This document shows, one piece after another, positions 44,886 through 54,426 of a stretch of 61,482 nucleotides of DNA. Position 1 is the first letter of the stretch, and every line of letters begins with the position of its first letter. The DNA is from Betaproteobacteria bacterium Ga0077532. Lineage in GTDB: Bacteria > Pseudomonadota > Gammaproteobacteria > Burkholderiales > Ga0077523. A model generated the notes under the pieces. The model ran no database searches. It saw only the letters and a program-made list of their open reading frames with translations, and was not told where the DNA came from. The translations under genes and the position numbers were made by a program. The DNA is taken from the NCBI GenBank assembly GCA_001464895.1, contig LNEE01000057.1, forward strand, positions 1 to 61,482, in the 5' to 3' direction.

Positions 44886-46262
44886 TTACGACGGCTTCTT
44901 CGCCGCCTTGACGGGCCGCTTCCAGCCCGCGATCGTCACCTGCTTCGCGCGGGAGATGGTCAGCTCGCCGGGCGGGGCATCCTTGGTGAGCGTGGTGCCG
45001 GCGCCGAGCGTGGCGCCGCGCCCGACCCGCACGGGGGCCACGAGTTGCGTGTCGGAGCCGATGAAGGCGTCGTCCTCGATGACCGTGAGGTACTTGTTCG
45101 CGCCATCGTAGTTGCAGGTGATGGTGCCCGCGCCGACGTTCACGTTGCGGCCGATCTCGGCGTCGCCGATGTACGCGAGGTGGTTCGCCTTCGAGCCGCG
45201 ACCGAGCGTCGCCTGCTTGATCTCGACGAAGTTGCCCACGTGGACGTCCTCGGCGAGGTCCGCGCCGGGCCGCAGCCGCGCGTACGGACCGATGCGCGAT
45301 GCAGGGCCCACCTTCGCGCCGGCGAGATGCGAGTACGCGGCGATCTTCACGCCGGCGCCGATCTCGGTGTCGCGGATCACGCAGTAGGGGCCGATCTCCG
45401 AGCCCGCGCCGATCGACACGAACCCTTCGAAGACGCAGCCCACATCGATGGTGACATCGGGCTCGCAGCGCAGCGCGCCGCGGACGTCGATGCGCGCGGG
45501 GTCGGCGAGCGTCACGCCGTCACGCATGAGAATCTGCGCCGTGGCCATCTGATGGACGCGCTCCAGCTGCGCGAGCTGGTCGCGGCTGTTGATGCCCATC
45601 ACTTCCCACTGGTTGTGCGGCTGCACGGTGCAGATGGGTTTCCCCTCGTCTGCCGCCATGCCGATGATGTCGGTCAGGTAGTACTCGCGCTGGGCGTTGT
45701 CGTTGCGAAGCTGCGACAGCCAGCCGCGCAGCCACGCGGACGGCAGCGCGATGATTCCGGTGTTGATCTCCCGGATGAGCTTGATGCCCTCCGTGGCGTC
45801 CTTCTCCTCCACGATGGCCTTCACCTCGCCGGCACCGTCACGGACGATGCGGCCGTAACCCTTCGGATCGTCGAGGTCCACGGTGAGGACGCAAAGTGCG
45901 CCGTCCGCAGCAGCGCAGACCTTCTGCAGCGTATCGACGGCGATCAGCGGGACATCGCCGTAGAGAACGAGGGTGATGCCGTCCTCGGCCAGGGCCGGCA
46001 GCGCCTGCTGAACCGCGTGACCGGTGCCCAGCTGGGGCTCCTGCAGTACGAACGACACTCTCGATCCCGCGAATGCCGTCGGGACGGCTTCCCCGCCATG
46101 ACCGTAGACCACCGCGATGCGCTCCGGCGCCAGGGCCTCGGCGGCATCGACCACGTGGCCGAGAAGCGATTTCCCCGCGAGGCGGTGGAGGACCTTCGGT
46201 TGCGCGCTTTTCATGCGCGTGCCCTTGCCGGCGGCAAGGATGGCGACTTGGACTGCGGTCAT
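44886..46262 (-). CDS. glmU: Bifunctional GlcNAc-1-P uridyltransferase / GlcN-1-P acetyltransferase
   Basis: 458 residues. The N-terminal pyrophosphorylase has [20 protein letters not shown] and LYGDVPLI. The C-terminal left-handed beta helix carries hexapeptide repeats (e.g. [20 protein letters not shown], then YDGANKY) for the acetyltransferase step. It supplies UDP-GlcNAc for peptidoglycan and LPS. It shares strand and pathway with glmS downstream. The start at 46262 overlaps the carboxypeptidase stop by four bases. Confidence 0.96.
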   Translation of the reverse strand: MTAVQVAILAAGKGTRMKSAQPKVLHRLAGKSLLGHVVDAAEALAPERIAVVYGHGGEAVPTAFAGSRVSFVLQEPQLGTGHAVQQALPALAEDGITLVLYGDVPLIAVDTLQKVCAAADGALCVLTVDLDDPKGYGRIVRDGAGEVKAIVEEKDATEGIKLIREINTGIIALPSAWLRGWLSQLRNDNAQREYYLTDIIGMAADEGKPICTVQPHNQWEVMGINSRDQLAQLERVHQMATAQILMRDGVTLADPARIDVRGALRCEPDVTIDVGCVFEGFVSIGAGSEIGPYCVIRDTEIGAGVKIAAYSHLAGAKVGPASRIGPYARLRPGADLAEDVHVGNFVEIKQATLGRGSKANHLAYIGDAEIGRNVNVGAGTITCNYDGANKYLTVIEDDAFIGSDTQLVAPVRVGRGATLGAGTTLTKDAPPGELTISRAKQVTIAGWKRPVKAAKKPS

Positions 46263-47788
46263 CGGGCGGGAGTCGGCGGCTTGGACGGGAACTGCGGGTC
46301 AGCACGTCGCATGCCAGTGCAGCAACCGGCGTTGGACATGGTGAGCGCCCAGCGCACCAGGGCCTCCTGGGCCGCCGTGGCACCGATGGCGTTCGGGTGA
46401 TTCACCAGGCCCACCACGACGGAAGTCCGACCGCCTTCGCCGTGCACATAGCCCGCGATGCCGCGGACGCCTTCGATATAGCCCGTCTTCAAATGCGCTC
46501 TTCCGGCCACCGGCGAGCCCAGGAACCAGCGCTCCAGCGTCCCGTCGTTGCCGGCCAGCGGCAGGGAGGCGACGAACTCCGGAGCCACCGGGCTCTCCTG
46601 CGCCACCCGCAGCAGCCGCGCAAGGCTGCCCGCCGAGATCCGCTCGGCGCGCGAGAGGCCGGAACCGTTCTCCACGACGAGCTCCGGCGCCGCCAGTCCG
46701 CGCTCGTCCGCCCAGCGCATCACCGCCGCCCGGGCAGCATCCAGCGTGGCGGGTGCGCCGTTGGTCCGGCCGAGCGTCAGGAAGAGCTGCCGCGCCATGA
46801 CGTTGTTGCTGTGCTTGTTGATGTCCTTGACGATGTCCGCGAGCGGCCGCGACACGGCCACCGTCACGAGTCGCGCATCGGCCGGCACCGGGGCTTCGCG
46901 CACCTTCCCGGAGAAGCTGCCCCCCAGCCCTCGCCAGACGTCGCCGAAGAGCGCCCCGGTGTACTCCAACGGCGACAGGCTGAGGAAGTGCCGCACCTTC
47001 TCCCCACAGGCCAGCGGGTACGTGCCGCGGAACGTCAGCCTGCGCCCCGGCAGATCGGCATCCGGCTTCTGCGGCCAGCCGTTGCAAGGGCCGGCGCCCA
47101 AGGTCAGCTCGTTGGCGATCGTGACGTCGGGCAGTGCGGGCTCCGGCAGGATGCGGACGGTCTGCGCCGCGGCGTCCGGCAGGAACGTGAGCCGGATCGA
47201 CCGATGGTTCAGCAGCAGGGCCTCGGGCGCCGCGTTGTACGGTCGCGTGGGCTCGCCGTCGAACCGGCCGGGGTCCTCGTCGGGCACGGCGAAGGCGGAC
47301 CGGTCCACCACGAGGTCGCCGTCGATGACCGTGATGCCGCGGGCGCGCACATCGCGGAGCAGCATCCAGAACGCCTCCATCGTGAGGCCGGGGTCCCCAC
47401 CGCCCTTCAGGATCAGATCACCTCGCAGGCGGCCGTTCTCGACGGCACCGGTGGCATACACCTCGGTGCGCCACACGTACGCGGGCCCCAGGCGATCGAG
47501 GCCGGCGAAGGTCGTCACGATCTTCATCACCGAGGCCGGGTTCATCGGCGCGTCGGCGTTGTGGGACAGCAGCGTGCGGCCATTGGCATCGAGCACCACC
47601 GCGGCGTAGGACGCGGCCGGGATGCCGGCGGCACGGAGAGCGTCGGTCACCTCGGCAGGCAAGCGACCGACGGGCGCGGCGAAGAGGGGTGTGGTGGTGA
47701 GAAGGAGAGTGATGAGGAGGGAACGAAAAGGGTTTCGTGGGTCGGGCTTCAGCCCGACGCGGCGTGCGCCATCAGGAGATGTATCCAT
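46259..47788 (-). CDS. dacB: D-Ala-D-Ala carboxypeptidase/endopeptidase (PBP4, S13 family)
   Basis: About 509 residues. Penicillin-binding serine peptidase of the periplasm with SVMK (SxxK), SNN (in [12 protein letters not shown]) and KTG (in [12 protein letters not shown]). It trims or cuts peptidoglycan cross-links. The signal peptide core is [16 protein letters not shown]. The only in-frame ATGs are at 47788 and 47854; the first lies inside a family B repeat, so the N-terminal ~15 residues ([12 protein letters not shown]) are repeat-derived. The second overlaps the stop of the preceding gene. The true start is unsure. It ends in a 4-bp overlap with glmU. Confidence 0.88.
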   Translation of the reverse strand: MDTSPDGARRVGLKPDPRNPFRSLLITLLLTTTPLFAAPVGRLPAEVTDALRAAGIPAASYAAVVLDANGRTLLSHNADAPMNPASVMKIVTTFAGLDRLGPAYVWRTEVYATGAVENGRLRGDLILKGGGDPGLTMEAFWMLLRDVRARGITVIDGDLVVDRSAFAVPDEDPGRFDGEPTRPYNAAPEALLLNHRSIRLTFLPDAAAQTVRILPEPALPDVTIANELTLGAGPCNGWPQKPDADLPGRRLTFRGTYPLACGEKVRHFLSLSPLEYTGALFGDVWRGLGGSFSGKVREAPVPADARLVTVAVSRPLADIVKDINKHSNNVMARQLFLTLGRTNGAPATLDAARAAVMRWADERGLAAPELVVENGSGLSRAERISAGSLARLLRVAQESPVAPEFVASLPLAGNDGTLERWFLGSPVAGRAHLKTGYIEGVRGIAGYVHGEGGRTSVVVGLVNHPNAIGATAAQEALVRWALTMSNAGCCTGMRRADPQFPSKPPTPAR

Positions 47789-47821
47789 CGACGAACGCGT
47801 CGGGCTGCAGCCCGACCCACG
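47736..47821. repeat. Family B hairpin pair reaching into dacB 5' end
   Basis: CGTGGGTCGGGCTTCAGCCC followed by GACGCGGCG, then 42 bases later GTCGGGCTGCAGCCCGACCC followed by ACG: two inverted hairpins in a BIME-like pair. The pair lies between the signal-peptide codons of dacB and the stop of the upstream metallo-hydrolase gene, covering the likely dacB start. Confidence 0.75.
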
Positions 47822-47843
47822 CAACAACCTACGAAACCAACCC

Positions 47844-49250
47844 CTACACCGCATACGCGACCCCCGCCTCCGGCAACGTCACCTCGGGCCAGCCCAGCCG
47901 CTCAGCCACCACCGTCGCGAAGATCTCGCGGGTGCTGCGCTCGCCGTGCACGAGGAACGTCAGGCGCGGCGGCGTCCGAAAGCCACCCATCCAGTCGAGC
48001 AGCGCCGCCTGATCGCCGTGCGCGGAGAGCCCGCCGATCGTGTGCACGCTCGCCCGCACGGCGACGTCCTCGCCGAAGATCCGCACGCGCTTCGCACCGT
48101 CGACGAGGCGCCGGCCGAGCGATCCGCCCGCCTGGAATCCGACGATCACGATGCTCGACTCCTTGCGCGGGAGGTTGTGCTTCAGGTGATGCTTGATGCG
48201 CCCCGCATCGCACATGCCGCTCGCCGAGATGATCACCGCACCGCCCTGCACACGGTTCAGCGCCATCGACTCCTCGACCTCCTGCACGAAGCGGATGGCG
48301 GGCTTTCCGTGATTGCCGCGCAGCCACGAGATGGCGTCGGACGCCTCGGGTTCGAGCGACGACAGATGCTTCAATGTGACCTCCGTCGCCGCGAGCGCCA
48401 TCGGCGAATCGACGTAGATGTCCATCGCCGGCACGCGGCCTTCGCGATGGAGCTGCACGAGCAGATACACGATCTCCTGCGTGCGACCGACGGCGAAGGC
48501 GGGGATGACGATGTTGCCTCCGCGACGTTCGAAGGCCTCCGTCACCACGGCGGCGAGTTCGTCGAGCGTCGCGTCGAGCGGGCGATGCAGACGGTTGCCG
48601 TACGTGGTTTCCATCACGAGCACGTCGGCGGATTCCGCGACGGCGGGGTCACGCGTCAGCGGATGACCGGGCTGCCCGAGATCCCCGGAGAACACGATGC
48701 GCTGCGTGCGTCCGCCCTCGGTGACGTCGACCTCGATGAACGACGATCCGAGGATGTGTCCGGCCTCGCGGAAACGGACGCGCACGTCCGCATGGGGATC
48801 GCACGGTGTGTCGTACTCCACGCGCCGGATGCGCTTCAACGATGAGACGGCCTGCGCGACGGTGTAGAGAGGCGACGCTTCGCGGCTCGCGTGGTGACCC
48901 TCGCGACGGCGATGTCGGAACGCGCGTTCCGCTTCGAACTCCTGGATGTGCCCGCTATCGGGAAGCATCACCCCGAGCAGATCGGCAGTGGGCGGCGTGC
49001 AGTAGATCGGCCCCTTGAAGCCGAGCACCGCGAGCCGGGGGATCAGACCCGAGTGGTCGATGTGCGCGTGCGTGAGCAGGACGAAGTCGATCTCGCGGAC
49101 GTCGAACGCGAGCGCCTCGCGATTCTTGCGCTCGGCATCGCGCCCGCCCTGGAACATGCCGCAGTCCACCAGGAACCGGCAGCCCGACGTGCGCACGAGC
49201 GCGCATGACCCGGTGACCTCACCTGCGGCACCGAGGAAGGTGATCTCCAT
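47844..49250 (-). CDS. Beta-CASP metallo-hydrolase (RNA-processing type MBL protein)
   Basis: 468 residues. The metallo-beta-lactamase motif THAHIDHSG and later metal sites (EAGHILGSSF, FSGDLG) come first. The beta-CASP part follows (IPAFAVGRTQEIVYLLVQLH; ISASGMCDAGRIKHHLKHNL), then the C-terminal RMMBL domain (VHTIGGLSAHGDQAALLDWM). These proteins are CPSF73/RNase J-like exo- or endonucleases, usually on RNA. The ATG has GGTGGAG upstream. It diverges from the 49524 gene. Confidence 0.9.
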   Translation of the reverse strand: MEITFLGAAGEVTGSCALVRTSGCRFLVDCGMFQGGRDAERKNREALAFDVREIDFVLLTHAHIDHSGLIPRLAVLGFKGPIYCTPPTADLLGVMLPDSGHIQEFEAERAFRHRRREGHHASREASPLYTVAQAVSSLKRIRRVEYDTPCDPHADVRVRFREAGHILGSSFIEVDVTEGGRTQRIVFSGDLGQPGHPLTRDPAVAESADVLVMETTYGNRLHRPLDATLDELAAVVTEAFERRGGNIVIPAFAVGRTQEIVYLLVQLHREGRVPAMDIYVDSPMALAATEVTLKHLSSLEPEASDAISWLRGNHGKPAIRFVQEVEESMALNRVQGGAVIISASGMCDAGRIKHHLKHNLPRKESSIVIVGFQAGGSLGRRLVDGAKRVRIFGEDVAVRASVHTIGGLSAHGDQAALLDWMGGFRTPPRLTFLVHGERSTREIFATVVAERLGWPEVTLPEAGVAYAV

Positions 49251-49523
49251 CTGTTAGCACTCCACCGTGTTGGCTGCGACGAAATCTTCGCGCGGATCGC
49301 TTATCTTTTTCATGCATCGTGTCGATGAGACATGCAAGTCCGCCGCACCGTGATGATGCGCGACGCCATGCGTGCTTGTCGATGCGAGCGCCTGTCCGGA
49401 TGCGGGTTCCAGAGGGACAGTGCGTGGCAGATGCGCAGCATGCGAATGCCGGCATCGTGCTTGCAAGGCAGTGGATCGGGCCGGTGCCCGCGCCGGTCGT
49501 GAACACGTTTCCTGGAGGTCTGC

Positions 49524-50162
49524 ATGGAGTTCATGGAACGCATCGACGCGCAGGTGAAGGCCACACGCCTGCCCCTTTTCGCCATCACCATCGCCGCGGT
49601 CCCGTGCCCCGACACGCCGGTCATCATGACCTTGCACTGGCACGGATTCATCCGCGAGAAGCTCATCGATTCCCCCGACGCCAACACCGTCGCCTTCACC
49701 CCCGTCCCGAGTTCCGCGCTGCAGTTGAACGAGCGCTGGGACGGCGTCGAAGCGATCGACGCGGCCGCCCTCGAGGCGGCGTGGGAACTCGGCGCCTGGG
49801 ACGTCGCCCGCGCCGAAGCGCCTTCGTGTCTGCGGCCCGGCGCCGAAACGCGCGAGGCGGTCGAATGCCTCAAGGCCTTCGGCCAGTTTCCGTGGGGCGT
49901 GAACGGGCAGCAGGTGGTGGTGGCCGATGCCCCGGACGCCGACGACCTCCTGGCCGTCGCGTCGAAACGCGGCTACCTGATGTGGATGTTCCGCCCGGTG
50001 GCCGTGGGCGTGTGGAAGGACGTCGCCGACGACGCGACGCTGCGCCCCGACGGCACGCGCGAGCCGCCCTGCCCCGTCGTCCCGGTGGAGCACCGCCCCG
50101 GCAAGGTCCGCCGCACGGTGTACCGGTTCGGGAAACCGCACGGGAGTGGGTTGGTGATGTGA
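49524..50162 (+). CDS. Protein of unknown function
   Basis: 212 residues with a strong GGAGG site before the ATG. No signal peptide or membrane segment. The sequence is rich in Trp and Pro (TLHWHGFIREKLIDSPDAN, WELGAWDVARAEAPSCLRPG, RGYLMWMFRPVAVGVW) and ends with YRFGKPHGSGLVM. No known motif is recognised. The composition and ribosome site make it a real gene. It is followed by a family A repeat array. Confidence 0.75.
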   Translation: MEFMERIDAQVKATRLPLFAITIAAVPCPDTPVIMTLHWHGFIREKLIDSPDANTVAFTPVPSSALQLNERWDGVEAIDAAALEAAWELGAWDVARAEAPSCLRPGAETREAVECLKAFGQFPWGVNGQQVVVADAPDADDLLAVASKRGYLMWMFRPVAVGVWKDVADDATLRPDGTREPPCPVVPVEHRPGKVRRTVYRFGKPHGSGLVM

Positions 50163-50170
50163 CGAGCGCG

Positions 50171-50427
50171 GGCCATGGCCCTGCAGGAGGGGCCCATGGC
50201 CCTGTAGGAGGGGCCCATGGCCCCGAAAGCGGTTGATGCAAGTTAGCGCTTCGACCGGAGCCGTCGCTTTCGCGGCCATTGCCCGCTCCTACAGAATCGT
50301 GACCCACTCCCACCCCGGGTGGTGCACCACGGCCCCTGTAGGAGGGGCCCATGGCCCCGAAAGCGATTGATGCAAGTTAGCGCATCGACCGGAACCATCG
50401 CTTTCGCGGCCATTGCCCGCTCCTACA
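50171..50427. repeat. Family A hairpin array
   Basis: Two full units plus leading GGCCCATGGCC duplications. Units begin near 50201 and 50338 (period ~135) and end in CTCCTACAGA. In these copies the right arm has GCGGCCATTGCCCGC, so the stem carries a mismatch not seen elsewhere. The array fills the gap between the unknown gene and the LysR gene. Confidence 0.75.
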
Positions 50428-50464
50428 GAATCGTGACCCACTCCCACCGTGGGTGGTGCATCAA

Positions 50465-50562
50465 CGGGGGGATATACAAGGGGTCCTCCCCTTGTTCGTA
50501 CACCTCGCGGGCTCCCCGCCGCGGGCCGCCGGCCCGAGAGGCGGGCATGGCCCGCTCCTACA
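50465..50562. repeat. Family C repeat, copy 1
   Basis: Begins GGGGGGATATACAAGGGG. It contains the hairpin ACAAGGGG-TCCT-CCCCTTGT, then GGGCC-GCC-GGCCC, then GCGGGCATGGCCCGC and CTCCTACAA. A second copy lies at 51826-51923. Differences between the copies fall in loops or are compensatory. Confidence 0.75.
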
Positions 50563-50670
50563 ACAGCGTCACCCATCGTCACGCCGGCTGGTGCACCTGC
50601 CGCGGTGCCACTCAACGATCGCCCCCGCCACCGCGCTAGACTCCCGCCGTCCTCCACCCGCGGCGCCCCC

Positions 50671-51552
50671 ATGCTTCCCGACCTCGTCTCCCTCGCCCTT
50701 TTCACCCGCGTGGCCGAGATGCGCAGCATCACCCGCGCGGCCGAGGCGAGTCACATGGCCCTCGCCGCCGCGAGCCGACGCATCAGCATGCTCGAGCACC
50801 AGTACGGCGTACGGCTTCTGGAACGCACGGCGCGTGGCACCGAACTCACTTCCGCCGGCCGCGCCGCGCTGTATCACGCGCGGCAGGTGCTGAGCCAGGT
50901 CGACCGTCTTCGCGACGAACTGCAGGAGTACGCCAAGGGCAGCAAGGGCCACATCCGTCTGCTGGCGAGCGCCTCGGCAACATCGCAGTTCCTGCCTGAC
51001 GATCTCGCGAGCTTCTCGGCTGGCGCACCCGACGTGGCGATGACCTTCGAAGAGAAGTCGAGCGGCGAGATCGCGCAGGCGTTGCGCGAGGGCACCACCG
51101 ACGTGGGCATCATCATCGAAGGCACGCCGATGGACGGCCTGCAGTGCCGCGAGTACCGCACCGACCGGCTCGTGGCCGTGGTACCGAAGGGCCACCCGCT
51201 GAAGGGGCGGAAGGTGTCGTTCTCGACGCTGCTCGACTACGACTTCGTGGGCCTCGACGACAGCACGGCGATCGTGCGGCTGCTGTCGGACCAGGCAGCC
51301 GTCGCCATGAAGCCGCTGCGACTGCGTGTGCAGGTGAAGGCGTTCGCGTCGCAGTGCCGGATGATCGAATCCGGATTGGGGGTGGGCGTGCTGCCCGAGG
51401 GCGCGGCGCGACCGTTCGTGGGCGCGCTCAAGCTGCGAATGCTCCAGCTCGCTGATCCGTGGGCGGTGCGGAAGATGTACGTGTGCGTGCGGGATTACGA
51501 CCTGCTGCCGGCCATCGCGCGGCGGCTGGTGGATCACCTGTCGGGGACGTGA
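50671..51552 (+). CDS. LysR family transcriptional regulator
   Basis: 293 residues from ATG 50671. The N-terminal winged helix-turn-helix (LVSLALFTRVAEMRSITRAA, EASHMALAAASRRISMLEHQ, then LLERTARGTELTSAGRAAL) is classical. The periplasmic-binding-protein-like effector domain covers about 90-290. It is transcribed toward the acyl-CoA dehydrogenase/CoA transferase/lyase genes and is their most likely regulator, although it is on the same strand rather than divergent. Confidence 0.92.
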   Translation: MLPDLVSLALFTRVAEMRSITRAAEASHMALAAASRRISMLEHQYGVRLLERTARGTELTSAGRAALYHARQVLSQVDRLRDELQEYAKGSKGHIRLLASASATSQFLPDDLASFSAGAPDVAMTFEEKSSGEIAQALREGTTDVGIIIEGTPMDGLQCREYRTDRLVAVVPKGHPLKGRKVSFSTLLDYDFVGLDDSTAIVRLLSDQAAVAMKPLRLRVQVKAFASQCRMIESGLGVGVLPEGAARPFVGALKLRMLQLADPWAVRKMYVCVRDYDLLPAIARRLVDHLSGT

Positions 51553-51571
51553 CCCGAATCAGACGAGCCCT

Positions 51572-51788
51572 CGTAGGAGGGGCCCATGGCCCCGAAAGCG
51601 GTCGATGCTGCGCAAGCGCTTCACCCGGAACGATCGCTTTCGCGGGCATGGCCCGCTCCTACAAATTCGGAACCACTGGTCGCAATCGAAGCACCCTGTA
51701 GGAGGGGCCCATGGCCCCGAGAGCGGTCGATGCTGCGCAAGCGCTTCACCCGGAACAATCGCTTTCGCGGGCATGGCCCGCTCCTACA
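51572..51788. repeat. Family A hairpin array
   Basis: Two units (51572-51664 and 51697-51788) of the GTAGGAGGGGCCCATGGCCC type, with near-identical central text (GTCGATGCTGCGCAAGCGCT). They lie after the LysR stop. Confidence 0.75.
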
Positions 51789-51825
51789 AGAGCTTGGCCC
51801 GCTCTTTCAGGCGGTGATGCATCCA

Positions 51826-51923
51826 CCGGGGGATATACAAGGGGCCCTCCCCTTGTTCGTACACCACGCGGGCTCCCCGCCGCGGGCCAACGGCCCGAGA
51901 GGCGGCCATGGGCCGCTCCTACA
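51826..51923. repeat. Family C repeat, copy 2
   Basis: Same order of hairpins as copy 1: ACAAGGGG-CCCT-CCCCTTGT, GGGCC-AAC-GGCCC, GCGGCCATGGGCCGC, then CTCCTACAA. It is followed by a short extra arm (GGCCCGCTCCTACAAGGG) up to about 51950. With the family A array it fills the 500-bp gap 51553-52052. Confidence 0.75.
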
Positions 51924-52052
51924 AGAGCTTGGCCCGCTCCTACAAGGGCTTGCCGAGTCTTCGACCCCCGCGAAGGCGCGTTGCGCGATTCCCCATTCCG
52001 CCGCGCCCCGGGCATGTCTACCATGGCGGGCCTCACAGGATGCCTTCGCCCC

Positions 52053-53219
52053 ATGCCCAACGCTGCGCCGCCCGACCAATACCAGGATCTCCGTGACGCT
52101 ATCCGGGACCTCTGCGCCACCTTCCCCGCCGAGTACTTCCGCGACGTCGATGCGAAGCGCGCCTACCCCGAGGCGTTCGTCGACGCGCTCACGAAGGCCG
52201 GCTGGCTCGCGGCGCTGATCCCGCAGGAGTTCGGCGGATCCGGCCTGGGGCTCGCCGAGGCTTCGGTCATCATGGAAGAGATCAACCGCTGCGGCGGTAA
52301 CGCGGGTGCCTGCCATGGGCAGATGTACAACATGGGGACGCTGCTGCGGCACGGGTCGGATGCGCAGAAGCGCGCCATCCTCCCGAAGATTGCGAGCGGC
52401 GAACTGCGCCTGCAGTCGATGGGCGTCACCGAGCCCACCACCGGCACCGATACCACGAAGCTGAAGACCACCGCCGTGAAGCGGGGCGACCGGTACGTGG
52501 TGAACGGGCAGAAGGTCTGGATCTCGCGGGTGCAGCACTCGGACCTCATGATCCTGCTCGCGCGCACCACGCCGCTCGCCGAGGTGAAGCGCAAGTCGGA
52601 GGGGATGTCGATCTTCCTCGTCGATCTGCGCGAGGCCGTGGGCCACGGACTCACCGTGCGGCCGATCCCCAACATGGTGAACCACGAGACGAACGAACTC
52701 TTCTTCGAGAACCTCGAGATCCCCGCAGAGAACCTCATCGGCGAGGAGGGTCAGGGCTTCCGCTACATCCTCGATGGGCTGAACGCGGAGCGCGTGCTGA
52801 TCGGCGCGGAGTGCATCGGCGACGGCTACTGGTTCGTCGAGAAGGTGTCGAAGTACGTGTCGGAGCGCGAAGTCTTCGGGCGCCCCATCGGGCAGAACCA
52901 GGGCGTGCAGTTCCCGATCGCCGAGTCGTACATCGAACTGGAAGCCGCAAACCTCATGCGCTGGAAGGCGTGCTCGCTGTACGACGCGCACCTGCCGTGC
53001 GGCGCCGAGGCGAACATGACGAAGTACCTCGCGGCGAAGGCCTCGTGGGAGGCCGCCAACGCGTGCCTGCAGTTCCACGGTGGCTTCGGCTTCGCGTGCG
53101 AATACGATGTCGAGCGCAAGTTCCGCGAGACGCGGCTCTACCAGGTGGCGCCGATCTCCACCAACCTGATCCTGTCGTACGTCGCCGAGCACGTGCTCGG
53201 GATGCCCAGATCCTTTTAG
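52053..53219 (+). CDS. Acyl-CoA dehydrogenase-like flavoprotein
   Basis: 388 residues from ATG 52053; an upstream ATG at 52014 is possible. FAD-binding and acyl-CoA dehydrogenase motifs: IPQEFGGSGLGLAEASVIME, VTEPTTGTDTTKLKTTA, YVVNGQKVWIS, ACLQFHGGFGFACEYDVER. The C-terminal region where many family members have the catalytic Glu (YEGT) reads YQVAPISTN, so that Glu is absent. The catalytic base must lie elsewhere, or the reaction may differ. It lies 11 bp before the CoA transferase gene. Confidence 0.9.
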   Translation: MPNAAPPDQYQDLRDAIRDLCATFPAEYFRDVDAKRAYPEAFVDALTKAGWLAALIPQEFGGSGLGLAEASVIMEEINRCGGNAGACHGQMYNMGTLLRHGSDAQKRAILPKIASGELRLQSMGVTEPTTGTDTTKLKTTAVKRGDRYVVNGQKVWISRVQHSDLMILLARTTPLAEVKRKSEGMSIFLVDLREAVGHGLTVRPIPNMVNHETNELFFENLEIPAENLIGEEGQGFRYILDGLNAERVLIGAECIGDGYWFVEKVSKYVSEREVFGRPIGQNQGVQFPIAESYIELEAANLMRWKACSLYDAHLPCGAEANMTKYLAAKASWEAANACLQFHGGFGFACEYDVERKFRETRLYQVAPISTNLILSYVAEHVLGMPRSF

Positions 53220-53230
53220 GTCGAGAACCC

Positions 53231-54421
53231 ATGACTACTGGAACGCGCCCGCTCGAGGGCATCACCGTCGTCGCGCTCGAACACGTCATCGCAGCGCCCT
53301 TCTGCACCCGGCAGCTCGCCGATCTCGGCGCGCGCATCGTCAAGATCGAGCGTCCCGGCGTGGGCGACCCCGCGCGGCAGTACGACACGCGCGTCCGCGG
53401 CCAGTCGTCCCACTTCGTGTGGACGAACCGATCGAAGGAGAGCATCTCGCTCGATCTGAAGCACGACGAGGCGAAGGTGATCCTCGCGAAGCTGCTCGAG
53501 AACGCCGACGTGCTGATCCAGAACCTCGCACCCGGTGCCGCGGACCGCATGGGCTATTCGTACGAGAAGCTGTCGGCGACGCATCCGCGGCTCATCGTCT
53601 GCGACATATCCGGCTACGGCGCCGACGGCCCCTACCGCGACAAGAAGGCGTACGACCTGCTGATCCAGAGCGAGTCCGGGCTCCTGTCGGTGACGGGCAC
53701 GGAGGCCGAACCCGCGAAGGCGGGCTGCTCCATCGTCGACATCGCAGCGGGCATGTACGCATACAGCAACATCCTCGCTGCGCTGATCCAGCGCGGGCGC
53801 ACGGGCCGCGGCTGCCGCATCGACATCTCGATGCTCGAAGCGATGGCCGAGTGGATGAGCTTCCCGCTCTACTACGCGTACGACGGTGCGACACCGCCTC
53901 CGCGCGCCGGCGCGTCGCACGCCACCATCTACCCGTACGGTCCATTCCCCGCGGGCGACGGTCGCCGCGTCATGCTGGGCCTGCAAAACGAACGCGAATG
54001 GGCCACGTTCTGCCAGAAGGTCCTGCGCATGCCACAGCTCGAGACCGACCCGCGCTTCTCGTCGAACCCGAAGCGGTCGGCGGCACGCGAGGAACTGCGC
54101 GCGATCATCGTCGAGGTGTTCTCGCAACTGTCGGCGGAGGACGTGGTCGCGCGGCTCGACGAGGCGCAGATCGGCAACGCGCGGATGAACGACATGCATG
54201 ATGTGTGGCACCACGCGCAGCTCGCTGCACGCGGCCGCTGGCGCGACGTGGATACGCCCGCCGGTCCGGTGAAAGCGATGCTGCCGCCGGGCATGCCCGA
54301 GAGCTTCTCGCCGCGGATGGACCCGATCCCCGCCGTGGGCCAGCACACCGACGCGATCCTCGCGGAACTCGGCTACGACGCCGACGCCATCACCCGCCTC
54401 CGCGCGGAAAAGGCCATCTGA
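53231..54421 (+). CDS. Class III CoA transferase (CaiB/BaiF family)
   Basis: 396 residues from ATG 53231. The family fold starts PLEGITVVALEHVIAAPFCT. The catalytic Asp142 lies in AYDLLIQSESG. Other landmarks are NLAPGAADRMGYSYEKL and DISGYGADGPYRDKKAYD. It moves CoA between carboxylic acids. With the CitE-like lyase 5 bp downstream it could activate a branched or hydroxylated dicarboxylate (mesaconate, itaconate or citramalate type) before cleavage. The substrate is inferred from context. Confidence 0.9.
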   Translation: MTTGTRPLEGITVVALEHVIAAPFCTRQLADLGARIVKIERPGVGDPARQYDTRVRGQSSHFVWTNRSKESISLDLKHDEAKVILAKLLENADVLIQNLAPGAADRMGYSYEKLSATHPRLIVCDISGYGADGPYRDKKAYDLLIQSESGLLSVTGTEAEPAKAGCSIVDIAAGMYAYSNILAALIQRGRTGRGCRIDISMLEAMAEWMSFPLYYAYDGATPPPRAGASHATIYPYGPFPAGDGRRVMLGLQNEREWATFCQKVLRMPQLETDPRFSSNPKRSAAREELRAIIVEVFSQLSAEDVVARLDEAQIGNARMNDMHDVWHHAQLAARGRWRDVDTPAGPVKAMLPPGMPESFSPRMDPIPAVGQHTDAILAELGYDADAITRLRAEKAI

Positions 54422-54426
54422 CGCCC

